Source of the DNA: a virus
DNA: 34,955 nt
IMG/VR virus record: IMGVR_UViG_3300023184_000009
Coordinates: 1-34,955 of that record
Strand: one strand, 5' to 3'
Shown here: one piece after another, positions 1-9,507 of the stretch
Layout: each line of letters begins with the position of its first letter
Numbering within the stretch: position 1 is the first letter of the stretch
Made by a program: the position numbers and the translations under genes
Notes under the pieces: model-generated
What the model was told of the DNA's origin: nothing
Seen by the model: the letters and a program-made list of their open reading frames with translations, nothing else
Databases searched by the model: none

Positions 1-127
1 GTATTTGGTGAGTTAGGTGGTTTTATATCTGCATTGGGAAATAATAGGTTAGAAGATTTAAATTTTAATGCTTATAATCATTCATTTACATATTCTAATG
101 TAACTGCTAGTTGGGAAGCAACAGGTA
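1..127. repeat. Direct terminal repeat, left copy (assembly overlap)
   Basis: These 127 bases are identical to the last 127 bases of the window (34829-34955). The tail gene interrupted at the right edge continues in the same frame at base 1, so the repeat marks where a circular sequence was cut. A length of exactly 127 equals a commonly used maximum assembly k-mer, so this is more likely an assembler overlap than a biological terminal repeat. Unique genome length is then 34,828 bp. Confidence 0.95.
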
Positions 128-1722
128 GTAGAGGTACTGCAAATTCAAGTGCATATGGTACAGGTTATTATTATCCATTGATTGATTATGGTAATCAAGG
201 TGCTAATAGTAAATTGGATTTTTCTGTTATGACATTTAGACCTGCATTATTTGTCAAAGAATATATTGATAAGATATTTGCAAATGCAGGTTATACATAT
301 AGTTGTGATTTATTTAATACAGATGCTTTTAAGAAATTAATAATACCACATAATCAAAAACAAGTATCAACTGTAAGCAATAATCAATTACAATCAAATC
401 CTACAGATAAAACATATACAGGTACAGGAACTCAAATACCAATTGAATATACTAATACATATTTAGGAAGTTTTACATATACAGGAACAACATTTACATT
501 TACAGGTAGTACTAGAGTAGTTAATATTGTTGTAGGATTAGTTGCTTTATATACTGCAGGTGGAACTAATGCTTATTTAAATTTAAGAAAGAATGGTACT
601 ATTATAGGAAATTATTATATAGGTGCTCCTAATGCTTATGGTTATTTTAATGCTTCTATTTCTTTAACTGACATAACTATTAATACATCTGATACTTTAA
701 CAGTAGCAGTAGAATGGACAAGTAGTTCTTTGGGATATAGTTTAGATATACTAAGTGGTTCTTTATCTATAACTACTACTACAAGTCAAAATGTACCTAT
801 TAATTATAATGAGACTATAACAATGAATAACATTGTGCCTAAAGGAGTATTTCAAAAAGATTTCTTTATTAGCATATGTAAGATGTTTAATCTATATGTT
901 TATGATGACCAATGGGATTCAAAAAAATTAATAATTAAACCTTATAAAGATTTTTATCAAAATAGTTACGCAAACGCATTAAATTGGACAAATAAAATAG
1001 ATAGGTCTCAGGACTTAAATATTAAGCCTATGTCTAATTTAAATGCAAGATATTACCAATATAAGTTTAAAGATGATTCAGATTATTATAATGAAAACTA
1101 TAGAAAGAAATATAATGAAAACTATGGTGATAGAATATATGATACACAATTTGATTTCAGTAAAGAAACAGAAAAGAATGAGGTAATATTTTCAAGTAGT
1201 GTTATTTATCAAACAACTACAGGTGATAAGAAATTCCCTGCAATATATAAATTATCAAATAATAATACTGCTGAAGAATCAATGGATAGCAATATTAGAA
1301 TAATGCAGGTTAAAAAAATTACAGGTGTAGGTACTTGGAATATTCGCAATCAAGCTAATACTGCTAGTTTAGTAGCATTAAATAGTTATGGGTATGCAGG
1401 ACATTTAGATGACCCTAATACTCCTACAAGTGATATTAACTTTGGTGCTCCAAAAGAAATTCAATTTGTTTCTAATTTAACAACTAACAATCTATTCAAT
1501 ACATATTATAGTGATTATATTGCAGAGATTACAAATAAGGATAGTAAACTATTAACCTGTACTGCATTAATGAATAATGTAGATATAAACCAATTAGACT
1601 TTAGCAAATTAATTTGGATAGATGGTACTTTGTTTAGATTGAATAAGGTAGATAACTATAACCCAATAGAATACAATACAACTAAAATAAGTTTATTAAA
1701 AGTAATTAAAACACAATATTGA
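1..1722 (+). CDS. Tail/baseplate protein, C-terminal 573 residues (gene begins at 34475)
   Basis: This is the 3' part of a gene that starts at 34475 and crosses the circular junction. Base 1 is the first base of a codon, and joining both parts gives a protein of 691 aa. The N-terminal part has alternating beta-rich sequence. Residues near the middle of this fragment are rich in T, S, Y and N, as in phage tail tip or receptor-side proteins. It lies between another tail protein (33249-34475) and the tape measure gene, overlapping the latter in a TGATG junction at 1720-1724. The position fits a distal tail or baseplate hub component. Exact role is inferred from position, not from a recognised catalytic motif. 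Confidence 0.85.
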   Translation, partial: VFGELGGFISALGNNRLEDLNFNAYNHSFTYSNVTASWEATGSRGTANSSAYGTGYYYPLIDYGNQGANSKLDFSVMTFRPALFVKEYIDKIFANAGYTYSCDLFNTDAFKKLIIPHNQKQVSTVSNNQLQSNPTDKTYTGTGTQIPIEYTNTYLGSFTYTGTTFTFTGSTRVVNIVVGLVALYTAGGTNAYLNLRKNGTIIGNYYIGAPNAYGYFNASISLTDITINTSDTLTVAVEWTSSSLGYSLDILSGSLSITTTTSQNVPINYNETITMNNIVPKGVFQKDFFISICKMFNLYVYDDQWDSKKLIIKPYKDFYQNSYANALNWTNKIDRSQDLNIKPMSNLNARYYQYKFKDDSDYYNENYRKKYNENYGDRIYDTQFDFSKETEKNEVIFSSSVIYQTTTGDKKFPAIYKLSNNNTAEESMDSNIRIMQVKKITGVGTWNIRNQANTASLVALNSYGYAGHLDDPNTPTSDINFGAPKEIQFVSNLTTNNLFNTYYSDYIAEITNKDSKLLTCTALMNNVDINQLDFSKLIWIDGTLFRLNKVDNYNPIEYNTTKISLLKVIKTQY

Positions 1723-3494
1723 TGGCAGAGAATTTAGATTTAAATATAAATGTCAAGACTGCAGGTGCAGAAGGTTCAATAGGTTCACTTAAAAAGCAAC
1801 TTAGAGAAGCACAAGCTGAAGTAGTTTCATTAGCTGATAAATTTGGTGCTACTTCTATTGAAGCAACAAATGCAGCAAAGAAAGCTGCAGAACTTAGAGA
1901 TAGAATAGGTGATGCAAAAGCCTTAACAGATGCTTATAATCCTGATGCAAAGTTCAAAGCATTAACTGCTTCACTATCAGGTGTAGCAGGTGGGTTTGCT
2001 GCTCTTCAAGGTGGTATGGCTTTATTTGGTGCAGAGACTGAAAATGTACAAAAGACTTTATTAAAAGTACAATCTGCAATGGCACTTTCACAAGGATTAA
2101 ATGCAGTAGGTGAAAGTATTGATTCTTTTAAAACATTAGCTAGTCAAATTAGTGGTAATGTAGTTAAGGCATTTACAACATTAAGAGGTGCTATTATAGC
2201 AACAGGAGTAGGTGCATTAGCAGTAGGATTAGGATTATTAGTTGCAAACTTTAAAGAAGTTAAAGAAACATTACTAAAATTGTTTCCTGACTTAAAAGGA
2301 TTTGGTGATGAGGTAATGAGAATAGTTCACGCAATTACAGACTTTGTTGGCTTAACAAGTGAACAAGGTAGAGAATTAGATAAACTAAAAGAAAAACTAA
2401 AAGATGTTACAAATCAATATGATAATCAAATTAAAAAACTTGAATCATTAGAAGGTAAAGAAGTTGAAATATATAATCTTAAACAAGAAAGATTAAATAA
2501 ACAAATTGAAATATTAAAAAAAACTAAACAAGTAAATGGTGAACTTAAAGAAGATGAAATAATACAATTAAGAGATTTAGAAACTGAAAAAATTGTATTA
2601 GCAAATAATGAGGAAAAAAGAAAAAAGGCATTAGCAGATAAAGAATATGAAAGAAATCAAGCTAGTATGAAAGCTAGTATTGATTTTGAAATTCAATTAG
2701 CAAAAGATTTAAGAGCAATAGATGAAAAAAAGGCAGCAGACAAAAGAGCAATAGATTTCCAAAATATGGAAAATCTAATAACTGATTTAGATTATAAAAA
2801 TGGTTTATTAGATAATGACTTTGCAGATGACCAACAAAGACTAGCAAACAAAGAAGCATATATTGCAGAACAAAAAGCAATTGAATTATCAAATTTAGAT
2901 TTAACTGAACTGCAAAGAATAGAGATTATTGCTAAATATGCAGCAAAAGAAAGAGAAATTGATAAAGATATTACTGCATCTAAAAAAGCAGAAACTGAAG
3001 CTAGAATACAATTGCAATTAGCAGTTACAAATGCAGCAGGTGCTGCAGGAAAATTGTTACAAGATTTATCAGGTGAAAATAAAACAATGGCTATTACAGG
3101 TATCATACTTGAACAAGCCGCTGCAATAGCATCTATATCAATTAATGCTTCTAAAAACTTTGTAAAGGATGGTGGTGTAACATCACCTTTAGCTTGGGTA
3201 AATTTGGCATCTGCAGGTATTCAAGCAGCATCTGCAGTAATGGCTGCAAAGAAAGGTATTGATGCAATTAAATCATCAAGTTCAGGTGGAAGTAGTAGTG
3301 GTATTGGTATGCCATCAATGTCTAGTCAAGCACCAATGACACCACAAGCACCACAAGCAGCTACAACTAATATAAGTCAAGAGTCAATTAATGATTTAGG
3401 CAATAAAGCTATTAGAGCCTATGTAGTTGAAAGTGATGTAACTACATCACAAAATAGAATCAATACAATACAAAATCAAGCAAGTTTTGGATAA
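1722..3494 (+). CDS. Tape measure protein
   Basis: A 590-aa protein with long charged coiled-coil stretches (about residues 10-70 and 215-425). A hydrophobic segment lies near residues 155-185, and another Ala/Ile-rich segment near 430-500. The C-terminus is rich in Ser, Gly, Gln and Pro. This is the usual make-up of a siphovirus tape measure, which sets tail length and helps DNA ejection. At about 1.5 angstrom per residue a tail near 90 nm would be expected (inference). An in-frame TTG lies just upstream at 1719, but ATG at 1722 overlaps the previous stop (TGATG) and is the better start. It is short for a tape measure, and its position between tail and prohead protease genes is unusual. Confidence 0.85.
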   Translation: MAENLDLNINVKTAGAEGSIGSLKKQLREAQAEVVSLADKFGATSIEATNAAKKAAELRDRIGDAKALTDAYNPDAKFKALTASLSGVAGGFAALQGGMALFGAETENVQKTLLKVQSAMALSQGLNAVGESIDSFKTLASQISGNVVKAFTTLRGAIIATGVGALAVGLGLLVANFKEVKETLLKLFPDLKGFGDEVMRIVHAITDFVGLTSEQGRELDKLKEKLKDVTNQYDNQIKKLESLEGKEVEIYNLKQERLNKQIEILKKTKQVNGELKEDEIIQLRDLETEKIVLANNEEKRKKALADKEYERNQASMKASIDFEIQLAKDLRAIDEKKAADKRAIDFQNMENLITDLDYKNGLLDNDFADDQQRLANKEAYIAEQKAIELSNLDLTELQRIEIIAKYAAKEREIDKDITASKKAETEARIQLQLAVTNAAGAAGKLLQDLSGENKTMAITGIILEQAAAIASISINASKNFVKDGGVTSPLAWVNLASAGIQAASAVMAAKKGIDAIKSSSSGGSSSGIGMPSMSSQAPMTPQAPQAATTNISQESINDLGNKAIRAYVVESDVTTSQNRINTIQNQASFG

Positions 3495-3514
3495 CATTTA
3501 AAAAATTACTATTT

Positions 3515-4108
3515 ATGAGTATGGAATTACCTTTATATATGTTGGAAATATCTGATGATTTAATGGATGATGCAGAGGTGCAATTCGTTTCATTAGTAGA
3601 TAGACCTGCAATTCAAAAGAATTGGAATGCATTTAAAAATGAACAAAAGTTTCAAATTATTAGCGAAGATAAGCATATCATTAGTGGTTGTGCTATGTTG
3701 GCTGACACTCCTATTTTCCGTAGTGATGTTACTTTCGGTGATTATTATGTTGCTTTTTCTAAAGATACTATTACAAAGATTGTACAGAAGTATTTTAAGA
3801 AAGGTTATCAAAATAATGTTAACCTAATGCACGACCCTAATCAAATTGAAACAGGGGTAACTATGTTTGAAAGTTTTATTAGTGATAAGTCAAGAGGCAT
3901 TCCACCAATGGCAGGATTTGAAGATGCACCTGATGGAAGTTGGTTCTGTTCTATGCTAGTAGAAAATGATGCAGTATGGCAGCAAGTTAAAGCAGGAAAG
4001 ATTAATGGATTCTCTATTGAAGGGATATTTAACTATTCTCCAAAAGTCACTCAAGAGGAAATTAAGATGCAAAAGATTAAGAACATATTAGAACAGATTG
4101 AGTTCTAA
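3515..4108 (+). CDS. Prohead maturation protease, XkdF-like
   Basis: A 197-aa protein resembling the XkdF family of serine proteases that cleave scaffold and capsid during head maturation. Likely catalytic residues are His106 in the stretch NLMHDP and Ser167 in NGFSIEG, the usual spacing for this fold. An N-terminal segment reading VSLVDRPAI is also typical of the family. It is followed directly by the scaffold-like gene and the major capsid gene, the expected protease-scaffold-capsid order. Assignment is by motif and context. Confidence 0.85.
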   Translation: MSMELPLYMLEISDDLMDDAEVQFVSLVDRPAIQKNWNAFKNEQKFQIISEDKHIISGCAMLADTPIFRSDVTFGDYYVAFSKDTITKIVQKYFKKGYQNNVNLMHDPNQIETGVTMFESFISDKSRGIPPMAGFEDAPDGSWFCSMLVENDAVWQQVKAGKINGFSIEGIFNYSPKVTQEEIKMQKIKNILEQIEF

Positions 4109-4150
4109 GTGATAAACATTATAATTTATTAACATTTAAAGAAAAATAAA

Positions 4151-4747
4151 ATGAATCCAAAAGAAGCATTAAAACAAATACGAGCAATATTTGAAGATAT
4201 GCCACAAGTAGTTGAGCCTGTTGCACCTGTTACTCCTGAAGTAACTAAGGTAGAAATGGCTGAATACTCTTTAGCAGATGGAACTAAGGTTATGATATCT
4301 GCATTAGAAATCGGTGGTATGGTTCAAATGGCTGATGGTACTCCTGCTCCTGCAGGTGAACATCAATTAATGGATGGTACATCTATCCAAGTTGATGAAT
4401 TAGGTGCTATCGTAGAAATCGCATCACCAAAAGAAGATATTATTGAAGAAGAGCCTGTTGCACCTGCTGCACCTGTTGCTCCTGCACAAGACACTCAAGC
4501 TATGGCTGAAGCATTAAAGGCTGAATTTGCAGAGCAAAAAAGCCAATTAGAAGCAAAAATTTCTGATTTAGAGAGCAAAGTAAAACAAGGGTTTGCACAA
4601 GTAGCTGAATTAGTAGAAGCACTTTCAAACACTCCAACTGCAGAGCCAACTCAAAAATCAGCAAACGCATTTCAATCTTATGTAACTACTAATGATAGCA
4701 AGTACGAAAGATTGGAGAAATATAGAAACGCAATTTTAAACAAATAA
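4151..4747 (+). CDS. Scaffold-like head assembly protein
   Basis: A 198-aa acidic protein between protease and major capsid genes. Residues 20-115 are rich in Pro, Ala, Val and Glu. They contain a small beta-rich domain (about 35-95) with repeated ADGT and MDGT turns. Residues about 118-155 form a predicted coiled coil. Low complexity, coiled coil and location match a cleavable scaffolding protein, probably the substrate of the upstream protease. Parts of it resemble the C-terminal region of XkdF-like proteins in other phages. Function is inferred mainly from position. Confidence 0.7.
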   Translation: MNPKEALKQIRAIFEDMPQVVEPVAPVTPEVTKVEMAEYSLADGTKVMISALEIGGMVQMADGTPAPAGEHQLMDGTSIQVDELGAIVEIASPKEDIIEEEPVAPAAPVAPAQDTQAMAEALKAEFAEQKSQLEAKISDLESKVKQGFAQVAELVEALSNTPTAEPTQKSANAFQSYVTTNDSKYERLEKYRNAILNK

Positions 4748-4758
4748 ATTAATAAACA

Positions 4759-5709
4759 ATGGCATTTTCAGTAAGTTCATTAGCAAATTATACTAAAGAG
4801 AACGAAGCATCGTTAGTAACTTCTTCAGTATTAGGCGCAAAAACTGCAGCTCTTATCAAGAGTGCAGGTAATGTAATGGTTGGTGTAAAGTCTGCAGAGA
4901 CTATCAACATTATGGATACAGACGCTTTCTTTCAAGCAGGTGGTACTTGCGGTTGGAACGCATCAGGTACAACTTCTTTCACTCAAAGAACTGTAACAGT
5001 AGGTAAAATTAAAGTACAAGAGGCTTTATGTCCTAAGACATTAGAATCTAAGTATTTACAAAAGGCTTTACCAACAGGTTCTCAATACGATTCAATTCCT
5101 TTTGAGCAAGATTTTTCAGATAGAAAAGCTAAGACAATTGCTGCTCAATTAGAGACTGCAATTTGGCAAGGTGATACTGCATCTGCAAATGGTAACTTAA
5201 ATAAATTTGATGGTTTAATCAAATTAATTGGTGCTGCTTCAGGTGTTGTTGATGCAAACGTATCAGGATTTATTTCAGGTGCGCCTTTGACATCTATTAC
5301 TGCTGCAAACGTAGTATCTTTGTTTGATGGTGTTTACAGAGCAATTCCTGCTAAAGTAGTAGCTGCAGAAGATATGGTTATCGTTTGTGGTATGGACACT
5401 TTCAGAACTTATACTATTGCATTAAAGAACGCTAATATGTTCAATTATGCTTTTGATGGTAAGGCTGATAGCGAATTTGTATTGCCAGGGACTTCAATTA
5501 AAGTAATTGCTTTACAAGGTTTAAACGGAACTAATGATGTTTACGCATTACGTTTAAGCAACTTGTTCTTAGGTACAGACTTATTGAACGAAGAAGAGAA
5601 ATTTGAAATTTTCTTTGCTAAAGAAGCTGATGAAGTAAGATTTGCAGCAGAGTTCAAGATGGGTGTGAATATCGCATTCCCTGATGAAATCGTTAAAGTA
5701 GCAATTTAA
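4759..5709 (+). CDS. Major capsid protein
   Basis: A 316-aa protein of the size and composition of an HK97-fold major capsid protein, and of a type I associate with Bacteroidota phages. It starts 11 bases after the scaffold-like gene. Codon use is richer in C-ending codons (aac, atc, ttc) than its neighbours, as expected for the most highly expressed phage gene. A strong intrinsic terminator follows immediately at 5716. No HK97-type cross-link residues can be assigned by eye. Confidence 0.85.
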   Translation: MAFSVSSLANYTKENEASLVTSSVLGAKTAALIKSAGNVMVGVKSAETINIMDTDAFFQAGGTCGWNASGTTSFTQRTVTVGKIKVQEALCPKTLESKYLQKALPTGSQYDSIPFEQDFSDRKAKTIAAQLETAIWQGDTASANGNLNKFDGLIKLIGAASGVVDANVSGFISGAPLTSITAANVVSLFDGVYRAIPAKVVAAEDMVIVCGMDTFRTYTIALKNANMFNYAFDGKADSEFVLPGTSIKVIALQGLNGTNDVYALRLSNLFLGTDLLNEEEKFEIFFAKEADEVRFAAEFKMGVNIAFPDEIVKVAI

Positions 5710-5715
5710 TTATAA

Positions 5716-5745
5716 GGGGAGTTGAAACATACTCCCCATTTTTTA
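5716..5745 (+). terminator. Intrinsic terminator after the major capsid gene
   Basis: A perfect 7-bp stem GGGGAGT (5716-5722) and ACTCCCC (5731-5737) with an 8-base loop is followed by ATTTTTT. It would end or attenuate transcription between the capsid and tail tube genes. Confidence 0.9.
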
Positions 5746-5765
5746 AACAATAAAATAATAAAGAT

Positions 5766-6284
5766 ATGCCATGCGCATTAACACAGGGATATACCCTAGA
5801 TTGTCGTGATTCCTTAGGTGGAATTACAGAAGTTTATTTTATTGCAAGTTCAGATGTAACTTCAACTACCGAAGCTAGTGGTGTAATTACTGCATTAGTA
5901 AAAGCAACAGGTAAGAGATTCTATAAATATGAGTTAACTAAAGGTACTTCAATGTTTACTGAAACAGTAGCATCAAATGTACAAAATGGTACTTTATATT
6001 ATACAACTGAATTAACAATAATTTTAAATAAGTTACAAGCAAATACAAGAAATGAAATCTTGTTATTAGGTCAAAATAGACTTGTAGCTGTTGCAAAAGA
6101 TAGCAATGGTAAATTTTGGTATCTTGGTAAAACAAGAGCCTTAGATTTATCAGCAGGTAGTGCTGCAACAGGTACTGCTGAAGGAGATAGAAGTGGATAT
6201 ACTTTAACATTTGCAGGAGCAGAGCCTAGCTTATGCCCTGAAGTTAATAGTACAGTATCATCTGCTTTAACAACTGCAGGATAG
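5766..6284 (+). CDS. Major tail tube protein (probable)
   Basis: A 172-aa beta-rich protein with N-terminal PCALTQGYTLDCRDSLGG and the central stretch KLQANTRNEILLL. I recognise this general pattern from tail tube-like proteins of Bacteroidota phages. It sits after the major capsid gene, flanked by intrinsic terminators on both sides, which suggests separately controlled high expression. Two Cys residues occur near the N-terminus (positions 3 and 12) and one near the C-terminus. Tail tube identity is inferred from pattern and context. Confidence 0.7.
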   Translation: MPCALTQGYTLDCRDSLGGITEVYFIASSDVTSTTEASGVITALVKATGKRFYKYELTKGTSMFTETVASNVQNGTLYYTTELTIILNKLQANTRNEILLLGQNRLVAVAKDSNGKFWYLGKTRALDLSAGSAATGTAEGDRSGYTLTFAGAEPSLCPEVNSTVSSALTTAG

Positions 6285-6308
6285 TTTGTAGTTTTTTCAT
6301 AGTTAGTT

Positions 6309-6340
6309 CCCCTGCCTAGTTTTCTAGGTGGGGGTTTTTT
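6309..6340 (+). terminator. Intrinsic terminator after the tail tube gene
   Basis: The arms CCCCTGCCTAG (6309-6319) and CTAGGTGGGG (6324-6333) pair with one bulged base around a TTTT loop. They are followed by TTTTTT and an AT-rich tract, ending the head-tail transcription unit. Confidence 0.9.
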
Positions 6341-6576
6341 ATTTAAGTCAAGTTATAACTTTACTAATTTACTTTACCCATTAAAAGTAAAATAACAATA
6401 CCTATATGTTACTTTAATAAACATTTGCATAGTATGACTGCTAACAATTAACATATTTTGTTATAAGTCTATATAAATCAGTAACATATCTGCCCTAATT
6501 ATGTTACAACATTTTACATATTGTACCATAACTATTTAACATTTGAAAACATTTATATAATTGCTATTTATATTTG
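6341..6576. other. AT-rich intergenic stretch
   Basis: About 235 gene-free bases after the terminator, very poor in G and C, with no open frame worth calling. Several related runs such as ATGTTAC and TTAACAT recur here in both orientations. A promoter for the portal operon is expected here, but only a poor candidate was seen (TATATTTG at 6569-6576, abutting the start codon). No RNA gene was recognised. Confidence 0.5.
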
Positions 6577-6951
6577 ATGATACATTTAACTAAAGGCGAA
6601 ACAAATATTATTGTAATGACATTAACTGAAAAGCAGTTATTGACTAACCCTAATTATTTATTTGTATTTACTAATAGAAGTACAAATTGTGAGATTAAGT
6701 TCGTTCAATTAAATGCTACTGACACAAGTTTATATAAAGATAGGTACAATGAATTTAGCATTGTAACTAATACTAACTTTAAAAACCAATTAGAAGGGCA
6801 ATATACCTACGAAGTTTACGAACAGGCTAGTACATCAAATTTAGATATAACAGGCTTAAACAAGCTAGAAACAGGCATTATGTGGCTTTCAGGAACTACT
6901 ATGACATATAATCAATATACAACAACAGACACTTATACAATTAGACAATGA
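6577..6951 (+). CDS. Small structural protein of unknown function upstream of portal
   Basis: A 124-aa protein, rich in Thr, Asn and beta-strand-forming residues, that overlaps the portal gene by 4 bases (ATGA). The chosen ATG at 6577 is preceded by an in-frame TTG at 6574. I do not recognise a family with certainty. Its size, the opening MIHLTKGE and the operon position suggest a virion component such as a head-tail or tail accessory protein. It is the first gene after a long non-coding gap. Confidence 0.7.
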   Translation: MIHLTKGETNIIVMTLTEKQLLTNPNYLFVFTNRSTNCEIKFVQLNATDTSLYKDRYNEFSIVTNTNFKNQLEGQYTYEVYEQASTSNLDITGLNKLETGIMWLSGTTMTYNQYTTTDTYTIRQ

Positions 6952-8930
6952 TAGATTTAAGAGTATTAACATTCGCAGAAGCTAGACAACCTGAATTCAA
7001 AGAGAAAAAAGGGATTGATGGTGGCTACATTAAATATGGGGAAAACAACGATTACCCTGAATATATAGTAGATTTATATAATAAATCTTCTAAGCATAGT
7101 GCAATCATTAAAAGTAAGGTTCACTACATTACAGGTAATGGTTGGTCAGGTGAGCCTGATGCTCAATCGTTTATAGACAAAGCAAATAGAGTAGAATCTT
7201 TAAACGACTTAACTAGAAAGGTTTCTTTAGATGTAGAAATATTTGGTGGTGCTTATTTAGAAATCATTTGGGATTTATCAGGTAATCTTGCAGAGATATG
7301 GCATTGTGATTATGTTAAAATAAGAACTAATAAAGATAACACGCAGTATTGGTATAAAGAGGATTGGAAGGATAACAAGGTTAAACCTGAAGTAATTGCT
7401 GCATTTAATCCTAAACAACCAATAGGAAAACAAATTCTGTACATAAAAGAGTACAGACCTAATATTGGTATTTATGGATTGCCTAGTTATTTTGCTGCAT
7501 TAAACTATATTGAATCTGATATTGAAGTATCTAAGCATATCTTAGGAAATGCACAGACAGGGTTTTCTGCTAGTAAACTTATTACCTTACCTAATGGTGA
7601 GCCTAATGATGAAGAGAAACGCAATGTAGATAATAGATTAAGAAAAACATATAGTGGTGCAGATGGTAAGAAATATATGATTGCTTTTGTCAATGATATA
7701 TCTAGGAAGCCTGTCGTAGATGATTTAGGTACAAGTGATTTAACTAAGGAAGATTTTAGTAGAGTAGATGAATTAATTCAAACTAATATTTTTAGTGGAC
7801 ATCAAGTTACTACTCCTTCAATTATGGGTATTGCTGAAGCAGGTAAGTTAGGAAGCAGAACAGAGATGAGAGATGGTTATGAAATCTTTAAAAATACTTA
7901 TGTAAACGCTAAACAAATGCACCTAGAAAGTGTATTTAATATGTTAGCTAAATATAAAGGTGTTACAACTGAAATAAAGATTATACCTACAGAGCCTGTC
8001 GGTATTGAATTTAGTGAGCAAACTATTGTTTCTCTTGCTCCTAAAGAATGGATATTAGAGAAGATAGGAATAGATATGACTAAATATGCACCTACTCAAG
8101 ATGCTAATGCACCTGCAGAACAACTATCTGTAAATGAACATATTAAGGGATTAAAAGGTCGTGAGTGGCAGAATATGCAGAGAATCATTCGTGAGTTTAC
8201 TAAAGGTAAAATCAATAGAGAACAAGCTACTGCAATGCTTAAAACAGGATATGCTTTAAGTGATGAAGAGGTTAATACTTGGTTAGGTTCAGAAGAGTTA
8301 GATGCACAATTTGCTGCACAAGACTTTAGTGTATTCTATGAGTTTGGTGAAAATAAAGATTCTTTTAATATTTGGAAATCTAAAAAGCGTTTTAGTGATG
8401 ATGCTGACTTTTATATGTTTGCAGATGTTAACCAATTAGAATCAGATATACTTGACCAAATTTCTAAACAAAAAGATATTACTCCTGAAGTACTAGCAGA
8501 GGTTTTAGATGAAGATGTTAATACTATCAATAATATATTAAAAGATTTAGAAGATAGAAAAATATTAAAGACTAAAGAAACAAAAATAGGAAAAGGAATA
8601 GATAGCAATATAATAGTATCTAGGGAATTAACTCAACCATTAAGTAAGACTGTTGGAGATGTAAAACCACAAACAACTGAAATTATGGTTCGTTTTTCTT
8701 ATGAATGGATTGAGGGATTTAATGATTCAGATAAAACTACTAGCAGACCTTTTTGTGTTGCTTTATTAGATGCTAAAAAGCTATATAGTAGAAGTGATAT
8801 TGAAATGATGAGTGCTAGATTAGGCTATTCAGTATGGGATAGAAAAGGTGGTTGGTGGAATGATAATGGCACGATAAGTGAATCTTGTCGTCATCAATGG
8901 AAAACAAATATAGTTACAAGAAAAAAATAA
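6948..8930 (+). CDS. Portal protein with C-terminal extension
   Basis: A 660-aa protein. Residues 1 to about 380 look like a phage portal, the dodecameric channel through which DNA is packaged and to which the tail attaches. Typical features are the N-terminal YIKYGENNDYPEYIVDLY and the stem/wing region around residues 230-310. Beyond residue 400 is an extra region. It holds a helical, winged-helix-like part (about 505-545) and a terminal domain (about 575-660) with the pattern SRPFCVALLDAKKLYSR and a final CRHQW. This resembles the C-terminal domain of Mu F-like minor head proteins. The protein is therefore probably a portal/minor head fusion. It lies downstream of capsid rather than next to the large terminase. 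Confidence 0.85.
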   Translation: MIDLRVLTFAEARQPEFKEKKGIDGGYIKYGENNDYPEYIVDLYNKSSKHSAIIKSKVHYITGNGWSGEPDAQSFIDKANRVESLNDLTRKVSLDVEIFGGAYLEIIWDLSGNLAEIWHCDYVKIRTNKDNTQYWYKEDWKDNKVKPEVIAAFNPKQPIGKQILYIKEYRPNIGIYGLPSYFAALNYIESDIEVSKHILGNAQTGFSASKLITLPNGEPNDEEKRNVDNRLRKTYSGADGKKYMIAFVNDISRKPVVDDLGTSDLTKEDFSRVDELIQTNIFSGHQVTTPSIMGIAEAGKLGSRTEMRDGYEIFKNTYVNAKQMHLESVFNMLAKYKGVTTEIKIIPTEPVGIEFSEQTIVSLAPKEWILEKIGIDMTKYAPTQDANAPAEQLSVNEHIKGLKGREWQNMQRIIREFTKGKINREQATAMLKTGYALSDEEVNTWLGSEELDAQFAAQDFSVFYEFGENKDSFNIWKSKKRFSDDADFYMFADVNQLESDILDQISKQKDITPEVLAEVLDEDVNTINNILKDLEDRKILKTKETKIGKGIDSNIIVSRELTQPLSKTVGDVKPQTTEIMVRFSYEWIEGFNDSDKTTSRPFCVALLDAKKLYSRSDIEMMSARLGYSVWDRKGGWWNDNGTISESCRHQWKTNIVTRKK

Positions 8931-8933
8931 GAA

Positions 8934-9506
8934 ATGTCATTAAATACATTATTCATATCAGTACAAAGTATTAAAGATAGAACAGGTTTACACGCTAATG
9001 TAGATGAGAAATTAGTATTGCCTGAAATTAAGACTGCTCAAGATATGTATATTCTACCTGCATTGGGTAGTACTTTATATAATAGATTACAAGATGGTGT
9101 AAACAATTGCACTTTAAATATGGATGAACAGGCTTTATTAGATAACTATGTAGCTGATTGTCTTATTTATTATGTAATGAGTGAATTACCAATGGGATTA
9201 TCATATCAATTCTATAATAAAGGATTATTAAGAAAGTCAGGTGATAACACAGAAAACCCATCAATGCAGGATATGATTGATGTTGCTAATAGATATAGAA
9301 CTAGAGCAGAGTTTTATAAACAAAGATTGATTAAATATCTAAGACAAAACAATACTACATTCCCTGAATATTTAAACTTTACAAGTGGTATTGATACAAT
9401 CGTGCCTGACTTGGAAGGTTATACTACATCACTTTATTTAGATGATGATAGTTGTTATGAGAATAAAAACTTATCACAAAAATATCAGGGTAAAATAGGA
9501 TGTTAA
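8934..9506 (+). CDS. Head-tail connector/neck protein (DUF6712-like)
   Basis: A 190-aa, mainly helical protein starting 3 bases after the portal stop. The opening, SIKDRTGLHANVDEKLVLPEI, followed by a Tyr-rich helical middle (residues 55-125), fits a connector family that I recall as DUF6712 in Bacteroidota phages. Such proteins bind beneath the portal and form the neck. The assignment rests on pattern memory plus position directly after portal. Confidence 0.65.
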   Translation: MSLNTLFISVQSIKDRTGLHANVDEKLVLPEIKTAQDMYILPALGSTLYNRLQDGVNNCTLNMDEQALLDNYVADCLIYYVMSELPMGLSYQFYNKGLLRKSGDNTENPSMQDMIDVANRYRTRAEFYKQRLIKYLRQNNTTFPEYLNFTSGIDTIVPDLEGYTTSLYLDDDSCYENKNLSQKYQGKIGC

Positions 9507-9507
9507 T

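Noticed and set aside
2674-3106. Open frames on the minus strand within the tape measure gene
   Set aside because: They mirror the coiled-coil codons of the + strand gene, lack their own gene-like composition and promoters, and lie wholly within a clear + strand gene.
6542-6576. TTTG and TATATTTG as a promoter for the portal operon
   Set aside because: The spacing is 23 bases and the -7 box touches the start codon at 6577, so the transcript would start inside the gene. It may be chance in AT-rich DNA.
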